The position numbers and the translations under genes were made by a program. A stretch of 64,000 bases of DNA from Canna indica (taxonomy: Eukaryota > Streptophyta > Magnoliopsida > Zingiberales > Cannaceae): NCBI GenBank assembly GCA_034359265.1, contig CP136891.1:82850001-82914000 (forward strand). Direction: 5' to 3'. The notes under the pieces are model-generated. The model searched no databases and had not been told where the DNA came from. It saw only the letters and a program-made list of their open reading frames with translations. Of this stretch, positions 45,331 to 58,010 are shown one piece after another; positions within the stretch are counted from its first letter, which is position 1; each line of letters starts with the position of its first letter.

Positions 45331-46362
45331 CAGGGGCGGACCCACACTAGGGCCAAGGGGTCATTGGCCCCCCTGAAAATTTCTAAAATTTCAAATATTA
45401 AATATAGTTTGATAAATTTTTTAAAAATATATGGTAAAATTACATTATTATTATTAGTTTCAACTTGTTTTACTAATATTTTCCTAGCCTAGTGGTTAGT
45501 TATTATAATTTTTTGCTTATAGATCTTAGATTCGAATCTTATCTCTTGTCTTATATATTCATTAATTTACCATTTTTTCATAATGGCTAAATATAAAATT
45601 CTATTTCTTAATTAAAAAATTCTAAAATTTTCTATATTAATTTCTCACTTAAATCCAAATTTTATATATTAGTTTATAAGCTAAATTCAAAATTTTCTCC
45701 ATTAGTTTTTTACATTTTGAAATATTGGTTTAATTTATTTCTAATATTTTTTTCTATACTATTGTCCATGCTCATACTATAAAGTTGTATAAAATTTTAC
45801 GTATGAGTTATTCAATATATGATTGAATAATTAATTTCTCATCAAACATCCAAGAAAATGAATAGAAATTATGTTATATTTCATCCATGATTGTGAAATT
45901 TATTTAATTAAGAATCCAAATCTAAAATACATATATATTAATTATATAATATATCTTCACGGTGTCAAGTTAGTTTTTACTTTTAATGTAATATTAAGTT
46001 CTATTAATGCAACAAAGATGAATTATTTTTCTTTATGTATTTGTAATTTTGTTAATCTCTTACTAACTTTTTTTAAATTTTTTTAATATAGTTTCATAAA
46101 GTTGGCACTCAATATGAGTAAGACGACGACCGCATCTTTGTAGAGACTGCTTTGGATAATTTAAATGAAAGAATTTTCACAAGAGCTGTAATTATTTTTA
46201 ATTTAAATATTTTAACAATATTTTTAAAATATAAAAAAATTGTACTATTATAAGTTGTAATTTTAATTAAACAATTTAAAAATTAAAAATTAAAATAATA
46301 TTTATTAAATTTTTATATCTTAAGTTGGGTCTCTCTTATTGAAATTTCTACGTCCGCCACTG
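45331..46362. mobile_element. hAT (Tip100-like) non-autonomous element
   Basis: The left end is CAGGGGCGGACCCA and the right end the complement of CAGTGGCGGACG. Target duplication CCTTTAAT/TCTTTAAT (one mismatch). CAGGGGCGGA ends are typical of the Tip100 group. The 1032-bp interior is AT-rich and noncoding. A tRNA-like pair TAGCCTAGTGG and GATTCGAATC (45485-45540) suggests a trapped SINE. Confidence 0.75.
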
Positions 46363-47944
46363 TCTTTAATCCCCGGCGCACAAGTACCACCTCTCACGTT
46401 TACAAATCGGGCCAATTCCTTGGAATCACAAATACCATGAGATAAAGAAGCTTAACAGCTTGATTCATTCAGCCAAAATCAAGTCTCGGAGAAGCACTTC
46501 TTCCCTAGATTTTAAACAAGTACTTAAAATTTGAGCCTGATTTTAATTTGCTAAGGTTGCTTCAATGATCGACGGACGTAGTAAAAACAAATATGCAAAT
46601 AAAATAATACTATTTAGATTTTTAGAGTTACACAATAATAAGATATATTTAATAATATGAAAAATATTGTAAATAGTAAAATTAGAAAAGAAATAAATTT
46701 ATTTTGTTAGTAATATTAGATAATTATGCATATTGTTTTTCTTAAAAATATAGTTGGTATTGTAAACTCAAATTATATATATTTATTTAAAATTATTGAT
46801 AAATTCCTGTGATGAACTTTCTTGTCATGCTTTGGTATTTTAAAATTAAATATTTTCTTTTTGTGCAAATGTAAGTATAAACTTTTACTTACAATTTTAT
46901 ATTGATATTTTTTTTAATTTTTTTACGGGAGAAGAAAAATTTAAAATGAAGATAGAAATGTACGGTGAATGTCAAAAAGAGGTTGAAGATGATAATGAAT
47001 AATATGTTACCATTAAAAAGAATTTAGAAGGAAGCATCAGGAAAAAGAAAATAAGTATGATATATTAGAATGAAGAGAATGAAGATGATGATGGTGATAT
47101 TTAAGAATTATCGTGATTTTTAATTTATTAACAAACAAGTATTATTAAATAAAATTTGTTTCCATTATTTGTCACTATTAATGTTTATAAATTATATTTT
47201 AAATATTTAAATGCAATAAATTTATATTGTAATTTTAAAGTTTACCTCTCTCATTTTGCAATTTATGGTATATCAATTACATATTTTTTATCGTATCATT
47301 TGACGTACATGAATATTTTGTAATCCTAATATATACTATTATACGCACGATAAATTACTATTAAGAATTTTTAATTCAAAACATCACTTTTATAAAATAA
47401 ATATAGTTTAAAACAAACACATACAAGTTTATATACACGTTATTTATATATTGAAGTCAATTTTCTTCCCTTTAAAAATATTGATCATTTTATTTTTTAT
47501 GATTAGAAATTTTACACTTTTTTTCATAAAAATCTATTTTATTCTCGACTTTTAAATTATAATTTTATAATAAAGTTAAATATTTGAATTACACATTACT
47601 TACAATTTATAGATAAAATGAATTATTAATTATATATATTAAATTTATTTGATTATTTATTATTATTTAAATAAAATTATATTTTTATATTAAAATATAT
47701 TATATTTACTGTAATTGCGCAATGCGCAGGTTTTTGACTAGTATACATTAAAAGCGAGATGCAAAGAAGCCACGTGACATATTCAAAAACTTTGTTAGCT
47801 GACTTGGCATTTTTTTTTCAATTTTTTAAATTTTTTTTATTTTTTTAAAATCTATTTTCTTAATTACTTGCGTAACTTCTCTCATTCTCTCACACACGTA
47901 TCAAAGCACGCTTATGGAGAATTTCGTGGGCTTTGCCTCCTTTA
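46363..47944. other. AT-rich intergenic DNA
   Basis: No gene seen. The putative Helitron 3' end is listed separately. Confidence 0.4.
47714..47740 (+). mobile_element. Putative Helitron 3' end
   Basis: TGCGCAATGCGCA is a GC palindrome, followed by GGTTTTTGA and CTAG, then T. A hairpin about 10 bp before CTRR is the Helitron 3' signature. The segment after it (AAAAGCGAGAT...CACGTGACAT) resembles the one after the 38002 end, as if a related element head followed each tail. Confidence 0.5.
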
Positions 47945-48256
47945 GTGAGGGTTGTTCATTGGGTCGACCCGACGTATAAAGAACCCGAGAACCCGACCTG
48001 ACCCGACCTTCAGGTAATCAAGTCGGGTCGGGTAAAATTTGACCAAACCCGACCATAATCGGGTTGGGTCTCGAGTTTTAGAGTTTGAAACCCGATGACC
48101 CGAGATCATACCCGATGATCCGATTATTTATATTTTTAATTATTTTTAAAATATTTATTTTTAATTATTTGTTTAAAAAATATTGTTAAAAACTTATTTT
48201 TTTTACCTAAATGAATAAACCTAAAATATTGTTAAAAACTTATTTTTTTACCTAAA
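47945..48256. mobile_element. Truncated hAT-MITE fragment plus junction repeats
   Basis: GGGTTGTTCATTGGGTCGAC begins an element like 35166-35585, rich in GGGTCGGGT. It loses its right end where CACTA element 6 begins. The last 80 bp contain AAAATATTGTTAAAAACTTA repeated, and a third start of the unit runs into CACTA sequence at about 48257. Confidence 0.6.
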
Positions 48257-51200
48257 ATATTGTTCTCCGATACGCGCCCAGATGATATGCGTATTCGGAG
48301 AACAGTAGGGAGATGCTGCCGAAATTTTGAATACAGTTAGCGGTTAAAATAAGTACTTGGTGCAATATAAATAATATAAATCCCGAATGGAATAGGATAA
48401 TATCACCTAAAGACATTAACCAAAGAAATTATCATTGATTGACAGAATCATGTCGGCTGATCGAAGTTGGATGTACCGACGTCTTGATCGTGGAGCTTTA
48501 ACGAATGAGTTTCGATTAAGCGTAACGTACTTCCTAAATTTCGCCTATTCGAATCGGAATTTCGTTAGCATCGGTCATCAAATTCGATGTCCGTGCCGCA
48601 TTTGTTTGAATGGACGATTTTTAAATCGGGAGACTGTCACTCTGCATCTATATAGCAAATAATTTGCACCAAGATATTTTCTATGGACTTGTCACGGGGA
48701 GTCACGTGAAGTCGGGATGTTGAGTAATCCTGTCGTTCAGACATATGGTGAATCTTTCTCTGCTGGTGCTTTTTCATCTATTCAATCTAATCCCTATAGA
48801 ACTATGATACTTGATAGTCTTGAGGGTCAATTCCACCTGAATGATAATGTTGATCGGCCAGTTCTTCAGACATCAGTCCCACCAGATACTACAGCGGTTG
48901 ATATCACAGAAGTACAAACTGCGGTAGAGATTGAATTACCGAATAAAGAAGCTGCAGAATTTTACGAGATGTTGAAAGCTGCCGATGAACCTTTGTATGA
49001 GAATTGTCCTAAATACACTAGGTTTTCAGCAATGACACAGCTCCTAAACATCAAGGCTGATTGTAATATCAGCGGGGTTGCGTATGATCGGATTGCTGGA
49101 TTGATTAATGGAATGCTGCCTACTGATAACAAGTTTGAGCCAACTTTTTATAAGACTAAAAAGCTAATGAGAAAATTGGGGCTTGGGTACGAAAAAATAC
49201 ACGTGTGCCAAAATAACTGCATTTTATATTATAAAGAAAATGTGCAGTTGGATAAATGCCCAATATGTCAACATCCTCGTTACAAGGAGAAGAAATCGGT
49301 CCGATAGAAAAATATCTCGTTTAAGGCGCTTCGGTATTTTCCACTAACACCGAGACTTCAAAGAATATTCATGTCGAAAAAGACAGCCCCCAACATGAGT
49401 TGGCATGCAAGAAGTCGTGATGATACAGTAATGACTCATCCATCCGACAGTGAAGCATGGAAATATTTGGATACATATTATCCTTCATTTGCTAGGGATA
49501 CTAGAAAAATAAGATTGAGATTGTGCACAGATGGTTTTAATCCGTTTGGACATTCTGCAACTCCTTATTCAGTTTGGCCAGTGTTGCTGACCGTTTATAA
49601 TTTGCCATCGTCAATGTGTATGAAAGATAAATTTATTTATCTTTCGATGATTATTCTGGGTCCTAAGGGTCCGCGAAAAGAAATTGACATATTTCTCAGA
49701 CCCTTGATAGATGAATTAAAAACATTGCGGACTAAGGGAGCTGTCACTTATGATTGTCATCGGAAGCAAAACTTCAATTTAAAAGTCGCGGTCTTGTGGA
49801 CAATCAATGATTTCCCGACGTACGGCATGTTGTCTGGTTGGAGCACTCACGGCCGACTCTCTTGTCTGTATTGTATGGAACACTCTAAATCAACCAGTCT
49901 TCAGAACGGACGAAAAATCTCGTTCTTTAATTGTCATCGTCGATTCCTACCGGCTAATCATCAGTATCGAAGGAATCGTAATAATTTACTATGGGCAGAA
50001 TCGAAAGAGATGGGCCACCACCGATGTTGTCTGGTGAACAAATGTTAGCACGTGTTTTAGCACTTTCAGATATAATATTTGGTCGCAATGAAAGAGTGTC
50101 AGGTTTTGGCCAAACACATAACTGGGTGAAAAAAAGTATCTTTTGGGAATTGCCCTATTAGAGTTCATTATTGATTCAACATAATTTAGATGTCATGCAC
50201 ATTGAAAAAAATGTGTTTGATAATATTTTCAACACTTTGATGGATATTATCGAAAAAACTAAAGATAATGTCAAAGCCCGACATGATATGAAAATACTTT
50301 GTAAAAGACCAGAGTTGGAGTTACAAGAGGTCAACGGACGATATCTGAAACGAAGGCCCTATATGTGTTAAATAAACAACAGATCAAAGATGTTTGTCAA
50401 TGGATAAAACAACTCAGATTACCCGATGGATATGCTTCAAACTTATCTCGATGTGTGAACGTCGATGATTGCAAAATATCAGGGATGAAGAGTCATGATT
50501 GTCATGTATTCATGCAGAGATTACTTCCGATCGCATTTCGAGATCTTCTACCTGATAATATTTGGGGTCCGTTGACTGAATTAAGTATGTTTTTTAGAAA
50601 TATCTGTGCAAATATCCTTCGAGTCGAAGATATGTCAACACTTGAAAATAATATTGTTGAAATCGTATGCAAGCTGGAGCAGTTTTTCCCTATTGTATTT
50701 TTGACTCGATGGAGCATCTACCGATACACTTGGCATACGAGGTACGAGTTGGTGGCCCCGTTCAATATCGGTGGATGTACTTATTTGAAAGATACATGAA
50801 TCGTTTGAAGAAAAAACTAAAGAACACCGCAGCTGTTGAAGGATCAATATCTGAATTGTATATCATCCAACACTACTAGAAACTTGGTCTTCGGCAACGA
50901 CTATCGGCAATGGCCGCTCAAGCCGTTGCTATTTGCAACAACATTCTTACGGCCGCTCGAGCCGTTGCAGATATGTTGTATCTGCAACGGCTTTCTAACG
51001 GACATGCGAGCCGTTGTTGATGATGTTAATTATCAGTAATGGCTTTCTAACGGACAAGTGAGCCGTTGCAGATGATAACTTATTAGCAACGGCTTGCTAA
51101 CAGACAAGTGAGCCGTTGCTGATGATAAATTATCAGCAACGGCTTTCTAACGGGCGAGTGAGCCGTTGCTGATAAGTTTATATAGGTCGCAGATCGCGCC

Positions 51201-51640
51201 CGGCCCCCTTCTTCCTCCCGCGGCTGTTGCCGCCGCCGCCTCCTCTCCTTCCTCTCGCCGCCGCTGCCAACGCCGACGACGCCGACGACGCCTCCCGCTG
51301 CTGCCGACACTATCAGGTATGTGCCCTTCGGCTGCCGCCTCTTCCCGTTGCGGTCGGTAGAAAATCCAACCGAAACCCTAAAAATAGGGTTTCGGCTGGC
51401 GGCGGTCGGCCGATGGCCGCCGCCGGACCTTGTACATTGGTCGGACAGTGTGTCCGGCCAGTGTACGCCGGCGCCGGAGTCCACCTGACTCCGGCGCCGG
51501 AATTTGTAGTTTAATATTATTTTGTTATTATTTTGTTATTATTTTTTAATTGTTAATTAATTGTTAATTAATTATTTAGATTAATTATTTAATTTGTTAT
51601 AATAATTTTTAGGGTTTAGAGTAATTTCGGAATTATCCAC

Positions 51641-51718
51641 TTCGGACGCGCGCCAGAATCGTCCAATTCGGACTCGCGCCGGAATCGTCCACTTCAGACG
51701 CGCGCCGAAATCGTCCAA
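51641..51718. repeat. 26-bp minisatellite, 3 units (element 4)
   Basis: Three full units after one truncated unit. This is the shortest array among the five copies. Confidence 0.9.
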
Positions 51719-51894
51719 TATAGACTCGAACTGTCTCGAAATATTTAGAAAATAATCATCCATCCGACGAGTTGATATGTTTCACGTACGCATCGACGTG
51801 TCAGATATGATTTAGCAAAACCTTAGATCCGTTCGGGGATTGTATGTTCATGTAAAAGAAGTAGATGATCTTTTATACGACGTACAATTCTTGA

Positions 51895-52360
51895 ATATTT
51901 TGTTAACGGGTATAAATTTCACACGGTTGAATATTCATTTACAAAAAAGACGATGAATGCTGGGGTCTGCGTGAAAGGGACAACCTATGTTGAATGTGAT
52001 ATGGATTTTTATGGACTGGTGGAAGAAGTGATAGAGTTGCACTACTTCGGCTTGAAATCAGTGATCCTATTTAGATGTCATTGGTTCGATACAACAGAAA
52101 GGGGCATGAAAGTTCATCCAAAATACAAACTTGTTGAGGTTAATTACAAATCGAAATTGGCAACAAATGAGCCTTTTATATTGGCATCACAAGCCGAACA
52201 AGTATATTACGCGAAGTATCCGGCTTGAAATAAAGATAGAGCAGATTGGCGTGTAGTCTGTAAGACAAAAGGTAGAGGAAAAATTGATCTGATAGTAGGA
52301 GAAAATGAGCTGATACCTGATATGACACATGGTTTCTATCAAGAAGATGATCCTCATGTT
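51895..52360 (+). pseudogene. DUF4216 remnant of transposase fused to TNPA (element 4)
   Basis: Starts mid-gene (GVCVKGTTYVECDMDFYG...), contains TGA at 52226-52228 where other copies have CGA, and at about 52360 is joined to the interior of TNPA exon 1 by a second deletion. Confidence 0.8.
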
Positions 52361-53834
52361 TCCGATCGGTGAGACTCCAGCACTTACTCATGCTGCTGAT
52401 CCTCCTGTTGCTGATCCTCATGAGGATGATACTGCCGAGGCTAGTACATCCAGACGTAGGCGGCCACGCGGGCCGAACAGGTGGCAGCCTCCACCAGCCA
52501 CAGAGTCACGTAGATTGATTAGCGTGATTGGGGAGCGGTAATATATCATGAATTACGACAATTATACAAATTCATTATATCATAATATAATATTAAAATT
52601 TATTTTTGTTGTGCAGGTTCAAACAAGAAGAAGTGCCGAGGAGCATTTCTTCTACTATTCGACGATACATGCACGGGGCATGGCCTACGTGGTCTCACGT
52701 GCCTAGCGAGCACGTCGATATGTTATGGCGCGAGTTTGAGGCACGTATTATTATTTTTTTTACATGCATGATGATATATTAATATTGATACTTATATTAT
52801 TATTTTGCAGGCTCGCTATACATGGGCCGAGGACTAGAGGCCTTTCATTTACGCTGCCTGGGAGGCTATTTTTCGGGCAAGGTACAACGGGCAGCTGAGG
52901 CAAGCTCGGTCCCAGGCGATGGCCCGAGCTGGGACCACTAACATCGCGGAGACTCGGGGATACGGCCCCGGTTGGATTACTCCGGATATATGGGACCAGC
53001 TCGTGGGAATATGGTCGACGGATCGATGGCAGGAGGTTTCTCGGAATGCGGCTAGAAATCGCATGTCGGGGGGAGCAGCGCGTCACACCGGCGGCTCTGT
53101 TGCATTTGCAGTGCACGCGAACCGTATGATAACTATATATTTTAATTATATATTTTATTTGTTACTATGTGTACTAATTAATGTATTTGTTTTGTAAATG
53201 TAGACGATGGTGTTGGATGACGGGACTATCCAGCGACCCTCCCCGATGGCGGTGTTTGAGCGGACTCACCGTCGAGCACATGGGACGGGGGAGTACATCG
53301 ACAACCGCGCTGCATACATTGTGGTAATTATATATTTGTTTAAATTATTCATTATATATTTATAATTTAAGTTTTATGATAAATATTAAACAAAAAATCA
53401 AACTCGAGTAGGAGACCTACAGCCAGACGGTGGTGCAGCGCGGGGGTACCCCCGAGGACTTTGACGCAGCATCGTGGGTCGAGGCCGCAGGTGGCTGGGA
53501 CCATGGCCGCGTATATGGCTTCGCAGATAGTGGTCATGCGCGAGCCGTACTAGGGCCACTTGGGGCACCGACCCCTCCGGTCGCTGGTGAGCGGCCGTCC
53601 ACCTCTAGATCCAGTTATGATCATAGTAGCAGAATAAGGACTCTAGAGGACACGGTCGCGCGTCAGAGTCGGATGATGGAGGAGATGCATGCTATGCTAC
53701 GCAACATGTCAGGCCATCCCGAAGCAGGCATCTCTTCGGCATCATCTAATCCATCGTCCTCGAGTCAGTCCACGCCGGTGTACACTCAAGCACTCCAGAC
53801 CCCGCCATATGATCCAGACAATCCTCCATCGTGA
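52360..53834 (+). pseudogene. Broken TNPA-like gene (element 4)
   Basis: Exons about 52360-52537 (5' part missing), 52617-52740, 52811-53128, 53204-53323 and 53412-53834. The start and Arg-rich N terminus are lost. TAG at 52835-52837 replaces the Gln of WAEDQ. The exon 3 donor is ATAACT instead of GTAAGT. The last exon is open. Confidence 0.85.
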
Positions 53835-55454
53835 TCGTGAGATTTTGTTTATATTGACTTTGTTACTGAGATATTGATACTTCAATTTTGCATTTGAATT
53901 GTTTTTATACTATCGTGGATAATTATCAATATAAATATAATTGTTTTGATGTATATCTTGGTGTGTTTGTGATGTGTGAATGAATGTGTGTTTGAGTGTA
54001 TGGGTGTGTGAGTTATGTATCTGATAGTATCAATGTATCAATGGAAATTTTAAATTTTAAATTTTTTCGTTACCAGATTCACATCATCAGCAACGGCTTT
54101 CCCACGGCTGTCCGTGGGAAAGCCGTTGCTAAAAGTTTATCGAAAGCCGTTGCTGATGACCTACAGCAACGGCTTAGCGACGGGCTTTTACTAACGGCGT
54201 TGCTACGGACTCAGCGGCCGTTGTTATTAATGTTATCAGCAACGGCTCGGTGTCCGTTGCTGATAATATTTTTAGCGACGGCCCGAGCGGCCGTTGCTGA
54301 TACGTCGCTAAGTTATCAGCAACGCGAGTTTCTGTCACGGCTTTATTGCAACGGCTCGGCCGTTGCTAATGCTCTTCAGCAACGGTGCAGCAACGGCATC
54401 AGCCGTTGCTGATGCCCATTTTTCTAGTAGTGCAAGAAATTTCAAGATTCTGTTCATTTTACTTTGAAACGACAGTACAGAGAAGATTTGATCGTCTTCC
54501 ACGTAACGATGACGGGGGTGTTCGACATTCAGATGGACGTTTAAATATATTTTGTCACTCTGGTCGTGCTTTTGATTCTCGTCCATCTCGACACTTTAGC
54601 GAGGAAGAGTATCATTTGGCACACTTTTATGTATTACTCAATTGTCCAGAGATTGAACAATTCATTGAAATATTTGACATTGAGATGGTGCAAAAATACT
54701 CTATTCACAACGATCAAGAATTGGAGAGATTACGGAATCGTGATTTCCCTACTTGGATTCAGACTTACAGCAAAGATCACAGAGCTGAAATAGATGAAAG
54801 AATATTTGAGTTTGTTAGTGGACCGTCGCGACTTGTGTCGTGCTATAGCGGATATTTTGTTAACATGTATAAATTTCACACGGTTGAATATTCATTTGCA
54901 AAGAAGACGATGAATCCTGGGGTCTGCGTGAAAGGGACAACCTATGTTGAATGTGATATGGATTTTTATGGACTGGTGGAAGAAGTGATAGAGTTGCACT
55001 ACTTCGGCTTGAAATCAGTGATCCTATTTAGATGTCATTGGTTCGATACAACAGAAAGGGGCATGAAAGTTCATCCAAAATACAAACTTGTTGAGGTTAA
55101 TTACAAATCGAAATTGGCAGCAAATGAGCCTTTTATATTGGCATCACAAGCCGAACAAGTATATTACGCGAAGTATCCGGCTCGATATAAAGATAGAGCA
55201 GATTGGCGTGTAGTCTGTAAGACAAAAGGTAGAGGAAAAATTGATCCGATAGTAGGAGAAAATGAGCTGATACTTGATATGACAGATGGTTTCTATCAAG
55301 AAGATGATCCTCCTGCTGTAGATCGTATTATTCCAATACTCGAGAATGCAGACACAATGTCAATTCAATTAGAAGTTGAATATGCTGATGATGACGATCA
55401 TGAAATTGAGGAAGCTGGAGATGAAGAAGATGAAGAAGAGGAAGAAGAGGAAGA

Positions 55455-56644
55455 TTTCTTCTACTATTCGACGATACATGCACGGGGCATGACCTACGTG
55501 GTCTCACATGCCTAGCGAGCACGTCGACATGTTATGGCGCGAGTTTGAGGCACGTATTATTATTATTTTTACATGCATGATGATTAATATTGGTACTGAT
55601 ATTATTATTCTGCAGACTCACTATACATGGGCTGAGCACCAAAGGCCCTTCATTTACGCTGCCTGGGAGGCTATTTCCCGGGCAAGGTACAACGGGCAGT
55701 TGGGGCAGGCCCGGTCCCAGGCGATGGCACGAGTTGGGACTACTAACATCGCGGAGACTCGGGGATACGGCCCCGATTGGATTACTCCGGATATATGCGA
55801 CCAGCTCGTGAGAATATGGTCGACGGATCGATGGCAGGAGGTTTCTAGGAATGCAGCTAGAAATCGCATGTCGGCGGTGCAGCGCGTCACACCGGCGGCT
55901 CTATTGCATTTGCAGTGCACGCGAACCGTATGGTAAGTATACCTTTTAATTATATATTTTATTTGTTACTATGTGTACTAATTAATGTATTTGTTTTGTA
56001 AATGTAGACGACGGTGTCGGATGACGGGACTGTCCAGCGAACCTCCCTGATTGCGGTGTTTGAGCGGACTCGCCGTCGAGCACATGGGACGGGAGAGTAC
56101 ATCGACAACCACACTGCATACATTATAGTAACTATATATTTATTTAAATTATTCATTATATATTTATAATTTAAGTTTTATGATAAATATTAAACAAAAA
56201 ATCAAACTCGAGTAGGACACCTACAGCCAGACGGTGGTGCAGCGCGGGGGCACCCCCGAGGACTTTGACGCAGCAACGTGGGTCGAGGCTGCAGGTGGCT
56301 GGGACCATGGCCGCATATATGGCTTTGCAGATAGTGGTCATGCGCGAGCCATACTAGGGCCACTTGGGGCACCGACCCCTCCGGTCGTTGGTGAGCGACC
56401 GTCCACCTCCAGATGCAGTTATGATCATAGTAGCAGAATAAGGACTCTAGAGGAGACGATCGCGCGTCAGAGTCAGATGATGGCGGAGATGCATGCTATG
56501 TTACGCAACATGTCAGGTCATCCCGAAGCAGACATCTCTTCGGCATCATCTCATCCATTGTCCTCGAGTCAATCCACGCCGGTGTACACCCAAGCATTCC
56601 AGACCCCGCCAAATGATCCAGGCCATCCTCCATCGTTATCGTGA
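55455..56644 (+). pseudogene. Broken TNPA-like gene (element 6)
   Basis: Exon 1 and the start of exon 2 are deleted: the transposase acidic tail runs directly into ATTTCTTCTACTATTCG. Exon 3 (55616-55932) is one base short, causing a frameshift after RNRMS. Exon 4 (56008-56127) and exon 5 (56216-56644) are open. Confidence 0.8.
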
Positions 56645-57700
56645 GATTTTTTTTATATTGACTTTGTTACTGAGATATTATACTTGTTTAATTTATTTTG
56701 TTTGGATATTGTTACTTCAATTTTGCATTTGAATAGTTTTTATACTATTATGGATAATTATCAATATAAATATAATTGTTTTGATGTATATCTTGGTGTA
56801 TTTGTGATGTGTGAATGAATGTGTGTATGAGTGTATGGGTGTGTGAGTTATGTATCAGATAATGTATCAATGAAAATTTGAAATTTTAATTTTTTTCGTT
56901 ATCAGGTTCACATTATCAGCAACGGTTTTCCCACGGCCATCCGTGGGAACACTACTAGAAACTTGGTCTTCAGCAACGACATTCAGCAACGGCCGCTCAA
57001 GCCGTTGCTATTTGCAACGGCATTCTTACGGCCGCCCGAGCCGTTGCAGATATTTATATCTGCAACGGCGTTCTAACGGAAACCCGAGCCATTGCGGATT
57101 ATTTTAATTATCAGCAACGGCTTTCTGACGGAAAGTCGAGCCGTTGCTGATATTTTAATTATCAGCAACGGCTTGCTAACGGATAAGTGAGCCGTTGCTG
57201 ACGATAACTTATCAGCAACGGCTTTCTAACGGGCGAGTGAGACGTTGCTGATAAGTTTATATAGGACACTCTCTCACGCCCGACCCTTCTTCCTCCCGCT
57301 GCTACCGCCGCCGCTCCTGCCGACTCCTCTCGCCGCCGCTGCCGCTGCTGCTGACGCCGACGACACCTCTCGCTGCTGTCGACGCTGTCAGGTATGTGCC
57401 CTCCGACTGCCGTCTCTTCCCGTTGCCCTCCGACACATTCCGGTAGAAATTCCAACCGAAACCCTAAAAATAGGGTTTCAGCCGATGGCCGCCGCCGGAC
57501 CTTGTACATTGGCCGGACAGTGTGTCCGGCCAGTGTACGCCGGCGCCGGAGTCCACCTGACTCCGGCGCCGGAATTTGTAGTTTAATATTATTTTATTAT
57601 TGTTTTTAATAGTTTTTTAATTGTGAATTAATTATTTAGATTAATTAATTAATTTGTTAGAATAATTTTTAGGATTTAGATTAATTTCGGAATTATCCAC

Positions 57701-57886
57701 TTCGGACGCGCGCCGGAATCGTCCAATTCGGACTCGCGCCGGAATCGTCCACTTCGGACGCGCGCCGGAATCGTCCAATTCGGACTCGCGCCGGAATCGT
57801 CCACTAGCTTCGGACGCGCGCCAGAATCGTCCACTTCGGACGCGCGCCGGAATCGTCCACTTCGGACGCGCGCCGAAATCGTCCAA
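57701..57886. repeat. 26-bp minisatellite, 7 units (element 5)
   Basis: Seven units with a 4-bp AGCT/TAGC interruption in the middle. The first partial unit is the same as in element 4. Confidence 0.9.
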
Positions 57887-58010
57887 TATGGACTCGAATT
57901 GTCTCGAAACATTTAGAAAATAATCATCCATCCGACGAGTTGATATGTTTCACGTACACATCGATGAGTCAGATATGATTTAGCAAAACCTTAGATCCGT
58001 TCGGGGATTG

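Larger units (their letters stand above)
50871..54432 (+). mobile_element. CACTA element 4, nested in the element 6 transposase gene
   Basis: CACTACTAGAAA starts at 50871 and the 3' terminus ends at 54432. The target duplication CAA lies at 50868-50870 and 54433-54435. Element 5 carries the uninterrupted site (ATCATCCAAGAAATTTC, about 58725), which proves insertion. 3562 bp. The transposase is reduced to a C-terminal piece and the TNPA gene is broken. Confidence 0.97.
48450..55440 (+). pseudogene. CACTA Tnp2-type transposase, decayed, split by element 4
   Basis: The most complete transposase in the window. From ATG 48450: transposase-associated domain (MSADRSWMYRR, CPCRIC); Transposase_21 core with KCPICQHPRY, APNMSWHARS, and LCTDGFNPFG (probable first catalytic Asp); LDVMHIEKNVFDN (about 50180, probable second Asp); a DUF4218-type domain (KQQIKDVCQW, MKSHDCHVFMQRLLPIAFRD). 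At 50870 it is cut by element 4 and resumes at 54433 with the DUF4216-type domain and acidic tail. Lesions: TAA at 48660-48662, TAG at 49305-49307, a frameshift near 50000, a stop where element 5 has Trp (LPYW), and a small deletion near 50350. The frame before the split is otherwise preserved. Confidence 0.88.
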
